Assembly: GCF_052116145.1 (NCBI RefSeq)
Contig: NZ_JBQKLQ010000002.1
Coordinates: 308,546 to 372,545 of the forward strand
Length of the DNA: 64,000 nt
Origin: Fundicoccus sp052116145
GTDB taxonomy: Bacteria; Bacillota; Bacilli; Lactobacillales; Aerococcaceae
Direction of reading: 5' to 3'
The position numbers and the translations under genes were made by a program. Positions within the stretch are counted from its first letter, which is position 1. Each line of letters begins with the position of its first letter. Below, one piece after another: positions 26,841-36,225 of the stretch. The notes beneath the pieces were generated by a model. The model saw nothing but the letters and a program-made list of their open reading frames with translations, ran no database searches and was not told the DNA's origin.

Positions 26841-26938
26841 ATTCTTTGTGTTTTGAACTACAAAGAATATAATAAACCTTTCAGCCAAAATGTAAAGGTC
26901 TTAGTGAAAAATAACACAGCTAGTTTTCGGTTTCAAGC

Positions 26939-28258
26939 TCATTGCTCCTGCTCAGGATGGTTAATCCCTAGAATCCGATGTTGGCGTTCCTCGATATTTT
27001 GAATATCGAGTCTTTCAGTGAAATTGGGACTCGTTAGATTAAACAGATAATTACTGTAATCCTTAATATAGTTTAGCTTCTTAGGATGTGCAGCATAAGC
27101 AACTGTCAACAAAGAGTCAAACAGTGCCACCACTCCAGAAATATCTTGCTTCATATAGTGAATTAATTGCCAATAACTTTCATATAAGTCTTTTGGAAAA
27201 TTATTGAAATCATAAATCACGCTACCTCCCGAAGACAATGTCTCATCAGTGTCTTCGCCCATCAACACAAACCTTCCTGGTATACTGGCAAATTTTGAAT
27301 CCAACAAAGCCTTGTAGTTTAAGATATGAATGGCTGTATTAGGATCATTAATGCCTGGCGAAACCGCCCTCAGAGCTACTTCAATCAATTTAGCTCGAGC
27401 AAAATTTGGATCGTACATAGAAGAAGGTTTTTCTTCATAAGTTAGGGTGCGGTTTATTGCCGCTTGGAGCTGTGATTCATCTTCAACTTTTCGGTTAGTG
27501 TATAAATCGACGACCGGCTGATTTGTGGAAATAAACTCTCCTATTCTTAAATGTAGTACCATGGTGCCTTTGAATTCCTTGCTCAGTTCAACTAGTCGAT
27601 TAAAATTAATATATTCAACATAACCACTCTCGTTAGCCTTTACTGTGAAGATGTGTAGCGTGTCTATTTGAGGAAGATGATCAAACAAAGGCATTTCTTG
27701 AAAGTAATCAATCGTTTCATCCGCAACTGACTCGGCCTCCTTGTACAATTTCGTCACAAGATGGTCCAATTGTACGGATATCGCCACATTATAAACAAAC
27801 TTTATAAAGTAAAAAACGCAGGCAAGGGCATACAATAAGGCAATGGAGGCCGAAATAACTAAATATTCATCCTCTGAATTGCGCATAAAAAACAAAGAGG
27901 AAAGACAGTAAATAAAACCACCAAGAAAAATCCCCAAAGTTTGCATAGATGTTTTCTGCAAGAGAAAATTCTCGACCGTCCGGGGGCTGAAATTAGAAGA
28001 ATAGAACGAAATGACCGATAACATCGTCCCAAACGTGAAGGTTGCCACTGAAAAAAGGGAACCCGCTAGCAGGCTCAAGATTGATTTGGCCAGATTGACG
28101 CTCGTTAGAAAAACAGTCGGGAAATAGTCCACCACATTTATCATTCTGGTGTCGAGCAAGATAACACCAATCGCTAAAATGAAAGAAAAGAGCACGCTCC
28201 CTCCTAGAATAAGCCAAATACGTTTATCTTCAAAAAATAAGCCAAATGCCTTGACCAT
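26939..28258 (-). CDS. DUF2254 family membrane protein
   Basis: A 439-residue protein with four membrane segments in the first 150 residues and a soluble C-terminal domain. The motif LRAVSPGINDPNTAIHIL near residue 290 is the signature of DUF2254, a bacterial family of unknown function. AAAGGAGGGG precedes the ATG. It stands alone, with a tRNA on one side and a DUF4385 gene on the other. Confidence 0.8.
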   Translation of the reverse strand: MVKAFGLFFEDKRIWLILGGSVLFSFILAIGVILLDTRMINVVDYFPTVFLTSVNLAKSILSLLAGSLFSVATFTFGTMLSVISFYSSNFSPRTVENFLLQKTSMQTLGIFLGGFIYCLSSLFFMRNSEDEYLVISASIALLYALACVFYFIKFVYNVAISVQLDHLVTKLYKEAESVADETIDYFQEMPLFDHLPQIDTLHIFTVKANESGYVEYINFNRLVELSKEFKGTMVLHLRIGEFISTNQPVVDLYTNRKVEDESQLQAAINRTLTYEEKPSSMYDPNFARAKLIEVALRAVSPGINDPNTAIHILNYKALLDSKFASIPGRFVLMGEDTDETLSSGGSVIYDFNNFPKDLYESYWQLIHYMKQDISGVVALFDSLLTVAYAAHPKKLNYIKDYSNYLFNLTSPNFTERLDIQNIEERQHRILGINHPEQEQ

Positions 28259-28329
28259 GTTCTATAACCCCTCCTTTGATAGAATTATTTTCTCTATTAT
28301 ACCACTCGCTCATTAGGAATGACTTCTTT

Positions 28330-28776
28330 TCAGCCGTACTTTTTCTGATGTTCTTTCTTCAACTTTAAATACGCTTCATTTTCCCTCACAATTTTCCACT
28401 TCTCTTCAAAAATGGTAGCTGACTTTGCTTTTTCTTCGTCTATTATTCTTTCTTTTATGTCGCCATTTTCATCATATTTGCGACCACCTTTGTAATTGGC
28501 GTAACGTCTAGATCTAGTGTAGCCCATTTGAAGAAACTTCCGACTCATATCCATACCCACAAAATCACCGGCTGCCTGGTAATCCAAAAACAGCTGGTAG
28601 ATTTTGTCAGAAGATACTTTAGCAATTTCTGGAGTCTTAAAACGCCAATGTGGTAGTATCTCGCTTTTATAAGGTTCTACCAGAAGCACCCCTTGTTCTC
28701 CTCGGCCCACTCGATACAATTCAGGCTGGTCCCGGAAGTTTATCTGAGCGAAATCCAGTTCATAATCAAAGGCCAT
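28330..28776 (-). CDS. DUF4385 family protein
   Basis: A 148-residue soluble protein. The segments WRFKTPEIAKVSSDKIYQLF and GDFVGMDMSRKFLQMGYTR followed by RYANYKGG are strongly conserved in DUF4385 proteins, whose function is unknown to me. The start at 28776 (MAFDYELDF) follows GAGGGGGGG; the earlier ATG lacks a site. Confidence 0.7.
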   Translation of the reverse strand: MAFDYELDFAQINFRDQPELYRVGRGEQGVLLVEPYKSEILPHWRFKTPEIAKVSSDKIYQLFLDYQAAGDFVGMDMSRKFLQMGYTRSRRYANYKGGRKYDENGDIKERIIDEEKAKSATIFEEKWKIVRENEAYLKLKKEHQKKYG

Positions 28777-28942
28777 GTTACCCCCCCTCATGTCGATCCA
28801 TTTCACTTTTTCTGTTTAGTTTTGTTACTAAACATGACGTTAATTTTGTGTTCCAGGCAACTATCTTGTCTGCTCCTAACCGGAAGACAAAAAAGCTAGA
28901 TTCGTAAAGGTCTCGCTAACATTTGTCTGTAAATTGTTTTCA

Positions 28943-28973
28943 ATTTTATCATCATTTATGGTACGAATGTCCG
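28943..28973 (+). other. att-like core B (copy of the rlmH 3' end)
   Basis: TTTTATCATCATT then TATGGTACGAATGTCC, one base different from the rlmH 3' end. To its right, 50 bases starting CCGTATCATCGATAGG match those right of core C with about five changes, including the inverted repeat CGTATCA...TGRTACG. To its left lies DUF4385 leader sequence with no right-end module. Confidence 0.7.
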
Positions 28974-29217
28974 TATCATCGATAGGTAATAAAATCTATT
29001 AGCTATTTGGTACGATTCAAAAAAACCTCAAGTAGCCACCGTAGATTTACTTGAATGGGCTTGAGATTCTTATAAAATGGATACTATGTTAATTATCATT
29101 TTTTTATTTACTTTTGTTAGTTTTATTGCTTTTTTTATACAAGCCTTTTGGTGTTTTGTGATTAATACTTTGAACTCATGTTTTACTTGATATCATTTCT
29201 ATAATTATTACCAAAAA

Positions 29218-31008
29218 TTATAACTCATTATAGTATAAACGTACTACTTCTGACATTAATTGTCTTCTATCATTTAGAAAGTCGTTATATGAAGCAATAT
29301 CCATCCCTATAAGATTTAAAGGGATCGCATTCTCTTTAAAATTCTGTTCCAATTTTTGTATCGATTGTATTTCACCTAATTCTAGTTGTCCGCTTTTAAT
29401 TTGTTCCATAATCCGACCGAGATATTCCTTAGGTGCGTGATTACTAATTCGAATATTAATTGGCTGTTCCGCATATACATAGTTTGAAAGTTGATTGTAT
29501 TGGTTCTGCTTAAAACCATTCTTAACTAAGTAATTTTTAGGGAAAATATGGTGAAGATCCCCTCTTTCCTCTAATAACTGCTGAACTGTAATCTTATCTG
29601 ATAGAAAGGCTTTTGTTTTATTGAATACTTGTGCCATTAAGAACACATTGAAATAAGGACTTCTTATACTGTTTGTATTATAGTTATCCGGCAGTATCGT
29701 TTCCCAGTAAGAGTCTCCTAATTCACCTTGTTCCGTTCTATGTAAATAAACTTCAGGATCTTGTTCATTAAAACGTTTTATATCGAAATCAATTTGAGAT
29801 TCAGGTGATGAGGAATATTTTCCAGTTAGTGTCGCTAACACATACCACTTTCTGACAACTTTCTGTACAATATGGTCTGCATATCCTTTTTCCCGTAATA
29901 ATAAAAATAATGCATAAGCAAAGTTAATATTATTTTGTGATGTAATCATTTTTTTATCTACTACACCAATAGATTTAATAATCATACAAAAACGTTTAAA
30001 GTTTATCTCATTTAAAAATTGCTTTAACCCTTCATCAAGGAGAGTAAAAGTTTCTTGAATAATTCGATCTTCATAGCCTCTTGTTTCAAAATTACGTCCT
30101 GAAAGTAAGCTAACTAAATCAGACATTCTTCCCCGTTTAAATTTAACAGCAAAGATAACTCGAATGATATCGTTATATTTTGGTAAAAATACGCTAGATT
30201 CATAATTTGTTACCCACTTGATTAAGTGAAAATAATCAGATTGAGTAAATTCACTATCGTTGTTCAGAATCGTTTGCAGGTTAGAAGGTGTCTGAATAAC
30301 ATTTGCAAAGTAATCAATTGTTTTTCTAATTAGAGGACCGTTATATACATTGTTTACTGCAATTTTAGACATCACAAAATCAGATTGACTTAAAGAGGTT
30401 CCTTGTGAATTTATCCTAACAAATATTTGGTTAACGGTATCAATCCCTAGCTCAGAGTTTAATTCAATAATCCCAATTTGATTATTCTTAATATTTATCA
30501 ATTTTTGAATTCTTTGATTTAATTTATCAGGATTTACGTCTGGATGTTTTTCACAGTAGTCCATAATGAATTGGTATTGACTAAAGTCTGGTTTGAATAG
30601 TGCTGAAATATCAGGTATCCACGCTTCATCTTTAATAATTGCAGCATTAGAAACTTCAAATACTCTGGTTTTTGGATTAAAAGCGATAGTAATGCGTCCT
30701 TTACTATAGTTATGATCAATAACTGGTTCGCCTGAAATTGCAGCCATTAAAGCTGTTACTCTTTGTTGACCATCAATTAAAATGTTTTTTCCCTGTGATA
30801 AGGAGCCGTCCTTTAATCTTACATCAGGATTTTTCCAAGTAATAATATATCCTACAGGGTAGTTTTTAAATAAAGAATCTATTAAGTCCCTAACCTTAGA
30901 TTTTTTCCACACAAATGGTCTTTGGATTTCAGGGATGGCTACTTGACCATCTCTTATCCAACCCAGTAAAGTACTGATCGTATAATTATTAACATTGTAA
31001 TTTGACAT
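29218..31008 (-). CDS. DUF262 domain protein, GmrSD/SspE-like restriction candidate
   Basis: A 596-residue protein. The N-terminal DUF262 part has VAIPEIQRPFVWKKSKVRDLID (residues 25-46) and ILIDGQQRVTALMA (about 75-88), the DGQQR motif of the NTPase/nuclease fold. RINSQGTSLSQSDFVMSKI follows at about 200. The C-terminal part holds DLHHIFPKNYL (about 490) and NIRISNHAPKEYLG, resembling the HNH-type DUF1524 nuclease half found in GmrSD and SspE. Proteins of this type restrict modified phage DNA. The start at 31008 follows GGAGGAGG. It is a single gene with no methylase or dnd/ssp partner nearby. Confidence 0.75.
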   Translation of the reverse strand: MSNYNVNNYTISTLLGWIRDGQVAIPEIQRPFVWKKSKVRDLIDSLFKNYPVGYIITWKNPDVRLKDGSLSQGKNILIDGQQRVTALMAAISGEPVIDHNYSKGRITIAFNPKTRVFEVSNAAIIKDEAWIPDISALFKPDFSQYQFIMDYCEKHPDVNPDKLNQRIQKLINIKNNQIGIIELNSELGIDTVNQIFVRINSQGTSLSQSDFVMSKIAVNNVYNGPLIRKTIDYFANVIQTPSNLQTILNNDSEFTQSDYFHLIKWVTNYESSVFLPKYNDIIRVIFAVKFKRGRMSDLVSLLSGRNFETRGYEDRIIQETFTLLDEGLKQFLNEINFKRFCMIIKSIGVVDKKMITSQNNINFAYALFLLLREKGYADHIVQKVVRKWYVLATLTGKYSSSPESQIDFDIKRFNEQDPEVYLHRTEQGELGDSYWETILPDNYNTNSIRSPYFNVFLMAQVFNKTKAFLSDKITVQQLLEERGDLHHIFPKNYLVKNGFKQNQYNQLSNYVYAEQPINIRISNHAPKEYLGRIMEQIKSGQLELGEIQSIQKLEQNFKENAIPLNLIGMDIASYNDFLNDRRQLMSEVVRLYYNEL

Positions 31009-31134
31009 AGTTTCCTCCTCCAAAAGAGATTAAATGGCTTTTATTCTGTGTAAATTGGACCCTTAGTCAAGGACATTTTTCAAAACGGCCTCTCTTTTTT
31101 AAAAACCTCCCTTTTATAAGGTTTAACCTTCAAT

Positions 31135-32148
31135 TTACATTGCACTTTCATTCACATCACAAGTTCTGACTGCTGGAATTTCTGGTGTTTCAATTAAATC
31201 AGCTAATGGATAATAGCCTGTTGTCACAAATTCATAGTATTGACGAGGAGCTAATTTAGCTAAGCCCCATTGGTAGCGATCATGGTTGTAATAGTTCATA
31301 TAGTGATCGATAGCTGCTTGTAATGCTTCAAATGTCTGGCATCCTGCGATATCTACTTCGTCTTTCATATGACCATAGAATGATTCTTGAGGGGCATTAT
31401 CCCAACAGTTACCACGTCGAGACATCGATTGAATCAGGTCATGATCCTCAAGTAGTTCTTGGAATCTCATACTCGTGTAGTGTGAACCTTGATCTGAATG
31501 GATAATCGTCTCATGATTCAACGTCATGCCTTCTTCTTCAATTAACTGATTAATCGTGGCGAGGACGAATTCAACTTCTAAAGAAGCGCTGAGTTGGTAC
31601 GCTAAGATTTCATTTGTATAAGCATCCTTGATGGTGGATAAATAAGCTCGCTTATCCTGACCATATAAGCAATAAGTAATGTCTGTTAATAAAACAGTTC
31701 GTGGACCAAAGGCTTTGAACTGTCGTTGAACGAGATTCGGTTTGATGGAATATTCTTGAGTTTCTCGAATAATTCGTTTACGGGTACGGGGTCTACGATG
31801 CTTGCAGTAGAGCCCATACTTGCGCATTAAGCGTAAAATCTTTTTACGATTCATGACCGTTTGTTCATGCAATAAAGTCATGTGAATACTGCGACTTCCT
31901 TTTTGATAACGGTGCTTAAAAAACGCTTTTAAGATGGTTTTGAAATCTTCTTGATCCGCTTGATCTCGTTGTTGCTGATTAGGTCTTGTCACGTTCAGAC
32001 AATTATAATAGCCAGAGCGAGACACGCCCGCAACCTTGCAGAGCCAATATAAAGATAACAGGTTACCTGCTTCATTTAGCGTTGCTTCAATTAAACTATA
32101 CTTAACCTGCGTGTTGCTTAAGGCGTGTCCTGCATCTGATCGATCCAA
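31135..32148 (-). CDS. IS3-family transposase OrfB
   Basis: DDE integrase domain: LLTDITYCLYG (first Asp), IIHSDQGSHYTSMRF (second Asp) and NCWDNAPQESFYGHMKDE (Glu). An HTH_21-type region precedes it (LKAFFKHRYQKGSRSIHMTL). It overlaps orfA, with an A9 run at the overlap as the probable frameshift site. Confidence 0.9.
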   Translation of the reverse strand: MDRSDAGHALSNTQVKYSLIEATLNEAGNLLSLYWLCKVAGVSRSGYYNCLNVTRPNQQQRDQADQEDFKTILKAFFKHRYQKGSRSIHMTLLHEQTVMNRKKILRLMRKYGLYCKHRRPRTRKRIIRETQEYSIKPNLVQRQFKAFGPRTVLLTDITYCLYGQDKRAYLSTIKDAYTNEILAYQLSASLEVEFVLATINQLIEEEGMTLNHETIIHSDQGSHYTSMRFQELLEDHDLIQSMSRRGNCWDNAPQESFYGHMKDEVDIAGCQTFEALQAAIDHYMNYYNHDRYQWGLAKLAPRQYYEFVTTGYYPLADLIETPEIPAVRTCDVNESAM

Positions 32149-32516
32149 ATGTTTTTTTTTAAGAATCGATTCTCTTGTTCAACATACTTGAGTTGATGTT
32201 CTAATCGTTTTATTCGTTCCTTATCACTTATTTTCATTGGATCATTTTTGGCTTTTTTAGCCTCTAAATAGGCTTGGTAATTAGGGTAATGATTTAAGAG
32301 AGTAATCAGGCTGGCAGCACGTTTTCTCCCAATTAATTCTGGACCTAAACCAATAGAGCGTAACCAGTCCATTCCCGATTCAAATTGGTCTTTTTGTTGA
32401 TAATAGAGTGCTTTTAACTCGTCAGTGTAACGAATCTGTGACTGTGTGACTGATAAAATATAAGGCGATACTCTTAATTGATCGATGTGTTCTTGAGTTA
32501 AAATGTGTTTGGCCAT
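32118..32516 (-). CDS. IS3-family transposase OrfA
   Basis: A 132-residue protein with an N-terminal helical DNA-binding region and a leucine-zipper-like tail (RIKRLEHQLKYVEQENRFLK). AAAGGAG precedes the ATG. The tail passes through AAAAAAAAAC, where slippage would fuse it to OrfB. Confidence 0.85.
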   Translation of the reverse strand: MAKHILTQEHIDQLRVSPYILSVTQSQIRYTDELKALYYQQKDQFESGMDWLRSIGLGPELIGRKRAASLITLLNHYPNYQAYLEAKKAKNDPMKISDKERIKRLEHQLKYVEQENRFLKKNIWIDQMQDTP

Positions 32517-32787
32517 AGTATGGACTCCTTTGTTTAAAATGCTTCATAATGAAATACTGAATAAAGTACACGCTAAGCCTTTATTTAGCTGTCTAGCTAA
32601 ATATGTGGCCTTGTCGAACGTGTCTGTTAGAAAAACTGGACGAGTTAGTAGTGTCTGTAAAAAACAAGCACCTTATTCGTTTGTGTCTATTCAAACAAGC
32701 TAGCCTTTTTATTAGTGTACAGATAATATATCTATCTTATTCCACGCTGTCTATATTTTTATGAGGCCGTAAAAATCACTGTCCATT

Positions 32788-33135
32788 CTATAGGGTCCAT
32801 TTTACTCTACGATTTTGGGGGACTTGACCTTGAAAATTATCCAGTAATTGCTGGCTACTCTTATAAATATACTTGGCTTTATTACGGTAGAGGCCAATGC
32901 TATTAATATAGCCTTCAATTTCTTCTGGCGATGACTGAACGACCGCTTCTGGATTAGGATAACGTTCGAAAAGCTTGTCTGTCACCTTTTCAACACTGGC
33001 ATCCGTTGCTTGAGCACTTAAAATCACCACTAACATTAATTGAAATGGATTCTCGTACCGCATGGTCGGTTTGGCATCTGGATAAAGTTTAATAATTTCT
33101 TCAATTAATTGACGGGCCGACTCATTATTTAACAT
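32788..33135 (-). pseudogene. nth: Truncated endonuclease III
   Basis: The first 110 or so residues of Nth: PFQLMLVVILSAQATDASVEKV, and then SIGLYRNKAKYIYKSSQQL and VPQNRR. The reading then runs into the IS3 end (VKWTL). The HhH motif with the catalytic Lys (LPGVGRKTA region), the catalytic Asp and the iron-sulfur cluster are lost, so no glycosylase activity is expected. AAGGAG precedes the ATG at 33135. Confidence 0.88.
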
Positions 33136-33187
33136 AAAACTCTCCTTACTAGGGATTTTCATTTCTATTACTGGACAGAAGTCTCTT

Positions 33188-33253
33188 AAAAAAGAGCAAA
33201 TTTAATTACGGCTTGGTGCTTTGAAAAGCGGTTCGCCATAATTAAATTTGCTC
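33188..33253 (-). terminator. Terminator after uxuA
   Basis: GAGCAAATTTAATTA and its perfect complement enclose a loop of about 30 bases; the minus strand continues TTTTTT. Confidence 0.7.
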
Positions 33254-33315
33254 GTTCATTAATAGGATTGCTTATAAAAGCGAGTTATTTACCAAATGTT
33301 CCAAAAAAGTAAATT

Positions 33316-34383
33316 TTACTTCTTGCTATTCTTAACCGCAGCTTCTTCTAAACCTTGCAAGTAAGATAGGCCAAGAGCGCGGTCATACAGTCCGTAACCT
33401 GGGCGAGCAACTTCGTCCCAGATAGCTCGGCCATGGTCTGGACGAACCAATCCATCAAAACCTGTTTCAACTAAGGCTTCCATAATCGCATACATATCTA
33501 AGGAACCCTCACTACTTAAGTGGGCAGATTCTAAGAAATGTCTGTGGCCTAAAATTTTCACATTACGGAAGTGAACAAAATTGATTTTACCTTTTAAGGC
33601 ATGAATCATGTCAACCAGGTCGTTTTCAGGATTAGCACCATAAGAACCTGTACAGAATGTAACCCCATTATATGGAGAATCTACAGCATTCACAATGCGT
33701 AAGATATCTTCCTTATTTTTCGTAATACGTGGGTATTCAAACATATTGAAAGGAGGATCATCAGGATGAACCGCCATCTTAACATCAGCTTCCTCACAAA
33801 CTGGAATAATAGCTTCCAAGAAATATTTAAAGTTTTGGAAGAGCCCTTCTTCAGTTAAGCCCTCGTACATAGCTTCTAATTCATGAAATTTCTCTAGACG
33901 TTCAGGTTCCCAACCAGATAATTCAAAGCCTGAAGTTTGTCCCTTGATTAAACCATACATTTGTTTAGGTTCAATTTGTTGAACCACCGCATCATCATAC
34001 TCTAAAGTATGAGATCCGTCGGCTAGTTCATAGTTAAGGTTTGTCTTAGCCCAACCGAAAATTGGCTTGAAACTATAACAAATTACCTTCACATCACAAG
34101 CCCCTAAATTTCGGATGGTTTGCTTGTAGTTTTCAATATATTTATCTCGGTCAGCTGTTCCCGCTTTGATAGAATCATGAACAGATACACTTTCAATCCC
34201 TGCTAAGGTTAAACCTTTGGCTTCGACTTCTTTCTTTAACGCTTCGATTTCATGGATTTCCCATACATCACCAGGTAATTTATGGGTTAAGGTCCCTACT
34301 ACCCCGTACATATTAGGTATTTGACGAATATTATCTAGGGTTACTGGATCATCGCTACCATACCATCTAAAAGTCCACTTCAT
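33316..34383 (-). CDS. uxuA: Mannonate dehydratase
   Basis: A 355-residue TIM-barrel enzyme that dehydrates D-mannonate to 2-keto-3-deoxygluconate in glucuronate breakdown. Recognisable parts are MKWTFRWYGSDDPVTLDNIRQ, KMAVHPDDPP (metal-binding His), FCTGSYGANPEND, VHFRNVK and DGLVRPDHGRAIWDE. The start at 34383 follows GAGGTGAAAGGA and matches the family N-terminus. It lies 16 bases after kdgA. Upstream enzymes (uxaC, uxuB) and the KDG kinase are absent here. Confidence 0.94.
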   Translation of the reverse strand: MKWTFRWYGSDDPVTLDNIRQIPNMYGVVGTLTHKLPGDVWEIHEIEALKKEVEAKGLTLAGIESVSVHDSIKAGTADRDKYIENYKQTIRNLGACDVKVICYSFKPIFGWAKTNLNYELADGSHTLEYDDAVVQQIEPKQMYGLIKGQTSGFELSGWEPERLEKFHELEAMYEGLTEEGLFQNFKYFLEAIIPVCEEADVKMAVHPDDPPFNMFEYPRITKNKEDILRIVNAVDSPYNGVTFCTGSYGANPENDLVDMIHALKGKINFVHFRNVKILGHRHFLESAHLSSEGSLDMYAIMEALVETGFDGLVRPDHGRAIWDEVARPGYGLYDRALGLSYLQGLEEAAVKNSKK

Positions 34384-34399
34384 TCCTTTCACCTCGTTA

Positions 34400-35035
34400 T
34401 TATTTAATTTTCTCCAAAATTTCTTTAATATTTTTGTCTGCAGATACACCATTATCTTCTTGAACTAATTTCTCAGAAATAATGAAAGAACCCCCTACTG
34501 CGGCTATAGCATCATTCGATAAGAATTCTTTACAGTTATCTAAATTCACGCCACCGGTTGGAACAAATTTAATATCGAAGAAAGGACCACTCAATGCTTT
34601 AATAGCTTTTAAGCCACCATAAACATCTGCTGGGAAGAATTTAACTGTTGAAATTCCTTTGTCCATAGCTTGGATAATTTCTGAAGGTGTTACAGTACCA
34701 GGTACTACTAATACATCATTTTCATTACAATAGTCCACTACTTCTGGAGAGAAGCCTGGAGTAACAATGAAAGTTGCTCCATTTTCAATCGCATCTTTAG
34801 CAGTTGCTAGGTCTCTAACTGTTCCTGCACCTACAATTAATTTGCCGGATTGCGATAATTGCTTAATAGCTGCTGAGGCTAAATCACTACGATAAGTTAC
34901 CTCGATGAAGTTTAAACCATTGCTTGTTAAAACTTCCTCAACCACGGGTAAGATATCTAAGTCTGTCGCTGTATATAAAGGTAATAATTGTTCTTGTTCT
35001 AATTGTTTCAATAACTCTTCTTTTGTTTTTGCCAA
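34400..35035 (-). CDS. kdgA: KDPG / 4-hydroxy-2-oxoglutarate aldolase
   Basis: A 211-residue class I aldolase that cleaves 2-keto-3-deoxy-6-phosphogluconate to pyruvate and glyceraldehyde 3-phosphate. Conserved parts are FIEVTYRS (catalytic Glu), GAGTVRD, VTPGFSPEV, STVKFFPADVYGG (Schiff-base Lys) and FVPTGGV. The start is TTG at 35035, preceded by GAAGGGA. It forms a two-gene unit with uxuA, covering two non-consecutive steps of hexuronate catabolism. Confidence 0.93.
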   Translation of the reverse strand: MAKTKEELLKQLEQEQLLPLYTATDLDILPVVEEVLTSNGLNFIEVTYRSDLASAAIKQLSQSGKLIVGAGTVRDLATAKDAIENGATFIVTPGFSPEVVDYCNENDVLVVPGTVTPSEIIQAMDKGISTVKFFPADVYGGLKAIKALSGPFFDIKFVPTGGVNLDNCKEFLSNDAIAAVGGSFIISEKLVQEDNGVSADKNIKEILEKIK

Positions 35036-35149
35036 TTAAATCAATCCCTTCTTATTCTAATAGTATTTATACTACGATTAGGCGAACTCACCGCAGAATA
35101 AATATTTCTTATTGAATTATAGCATAAATGCTAGTGTTTTATTAGCCGT

Positions 35150-35314
35150 ATCAGAGCCAATCCTTAAGGATTAAATTAATGATCGATTTGGATTTTCCTA
35201 TCTACTTGCTCGAACTCACTTCAACTAAGGACTATCTAGTAATCCCCCGAAACCCCGATGATTTTAGAGGGTAGAGAGGCATTGAGTAAGCACTCTCATC
35301 TACCAAACAGATGT
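35150..35314 (+). repeat. Cassette right-end module, copy C
   Basis: Shares TATCTACTTGCTCGAA, GACTATCTAGTAAT and the tandem CCCCCGA...CCCCGATGA followed by TTTTAGAGG (35236-35270) with sites A and D. The distance from TTTTAGAGG to the core is the same as at A within a base or two. Confidence 0.6.
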
Positions 35315-35345
35315 AATTTTTATCATCATTTATGGTACGCATGTC
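35315..35345 (+). other. att-like core C (copy of the rlmH 3' end)
   Basis: TTTTTATCATCATT then TATGGTACGCATGTCC, identical to the end of rlmH. It has the right-end module on its left and the CGTATCA...TGATACG left-end signature on its right (35347-35389), so it looks like a cassette-to-cassette junction. Confidence 0.7.
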
Positions 35346-35498
35346 CGTATCATCGATAGGTAATAAATTCTATTAGCTGTTTGATACGGTACAAAAAAGA
35401 ACCTCATTATTACTCTTCTTAGAGCTTTAACAAGAACTCCTTTTACACTATCCTATTTTTTTATATTTCCCACGCACTCAAAACATTTTTCATTCATA

Positions 35499-35547
35499 AA
35501 AAAAGACTCTTTAAATCCGTTTGTTATGACAGATTTAGAGAGTCTTT
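35499..35547 (-). terminator. Terminator
   Basis: AAAGACTCTTTAAATC pairs with GATTTAGAGAGTCTTT; the minus strand continues with a U-rich tract. It follows the truncated gene at 35578. Confidence 0.75.
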
Positions 35548-35577
35548 AGTTGTTTTAGTTATATATTCTGTAGTAAC

Positions 35578-36222
35578 TTATTCTGCATCCAGGTCAGCGT
35601 AAATTTCTTCTAACAGTATTTCTGCTAGGTCTAAGTAAGTATCCCAGGATGGGTTGCGAGTAGTGAATCCACTGCTTGCATAGTCTCCTGTCTCACCTGT
35701 CGCTGGTAGTCCTTCGATATCCAGTAAATCTTGTGTTTCTACAACTTTTTCATTTAATGCATCCATTTGAATGTTGAAGCCGATGCGTGATGGCTCATCA
35801 TATTCTATACTATGATATTTTAATTGTCTGAATAATGATTTTAAAGCTTCACTTTCAATCTCATCAGGTGAGCTGGCGAAGATTTCATCATAACTTACTT
35901 TAGTGATTTCCCCATCTTCCATTACTACTTTTAGGTAGGCAGTCACACCTTCTACGATTTCCTCGGCAATGCTGTAGTACTTAGCAGTAGATGGTTGATC
36001 CAATTCTTCTTCTAATTGCTCTGCAAGCGGTAGGAACGATTGGTTAAATGAATTCGACGCTCCTGCTACCACTTCAAAGTCTCCTGTTAATGACTGATTC
36101 TCAATCATTTGATCTTCTACAATTAGCACACTTTGAATCCACCCAGCACCTTTAGTAAGATACATATCAGCATTGTACTCTGACATACGTTTCGGTACAT
36201 CTTGGAAGTAACGACTATAGTA
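35578..36222 (-). pseudogene. 5'-truncated secreted protein, possibly FMN-binding-domain type
   Basis: The frame is open upstream of its first ATG (YSRYFQDVPKRM precedes SEYNADMYLTKG) until the IS21 remnant begins near 36225, so the gene has lost its start and any signal peptide. The remaining part has two similar halves. GDFEVVAGASNSFNQSF resembles the D-x-x-SGAT-x-T flavinylation motif of FMN-binding domains in extracellular electron transfer lipoproteins, and AYLKVVMEDGEITKVSYDEI resembles the strand that starts such a domain. The identification is tentative. The acidic composition fits a surface protein. Confidence 0.5.
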
Positions 36223-36225
36223 ATT

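Larger units (their letters stand above)
31048..32807 (-). mobile_element. IS3-family insertion sequence
   Basis: Two overlapping transposase frames lie between inverted ends. The left end reads GTAAATTGGACCCTTAGTC and on to AACGGCCTC; the right end on the minus strand reads GTAAAATGGACCCTATAGA and on to TACGGCCTC. The outer 15 bases and the inner GGCCTC agree. The right end cuts nth. No part of nth is found on the left side, so adjacent DNA has been lost. Confidence 0.88.
28973..35345. mobile_element. Putative rlmH-type cassette I (between att-like cores B and C)
   Basis: A 6.4-kb segment bounded by direct copies of the rlmH 3' end. Its left end has the CGTATCA...TGATACG inverted-repeat signature shared with cassette II, and its right end has the CCCCGA-repeat module shared with sites A and D. 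Contents are a DUF262 protein, an IS3-family element, truncated nth, uxuA and kdgA. No recombinase is inside, so it would be non-autonomous. The element type is inferred from the repeats. Confidence 0.6.
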
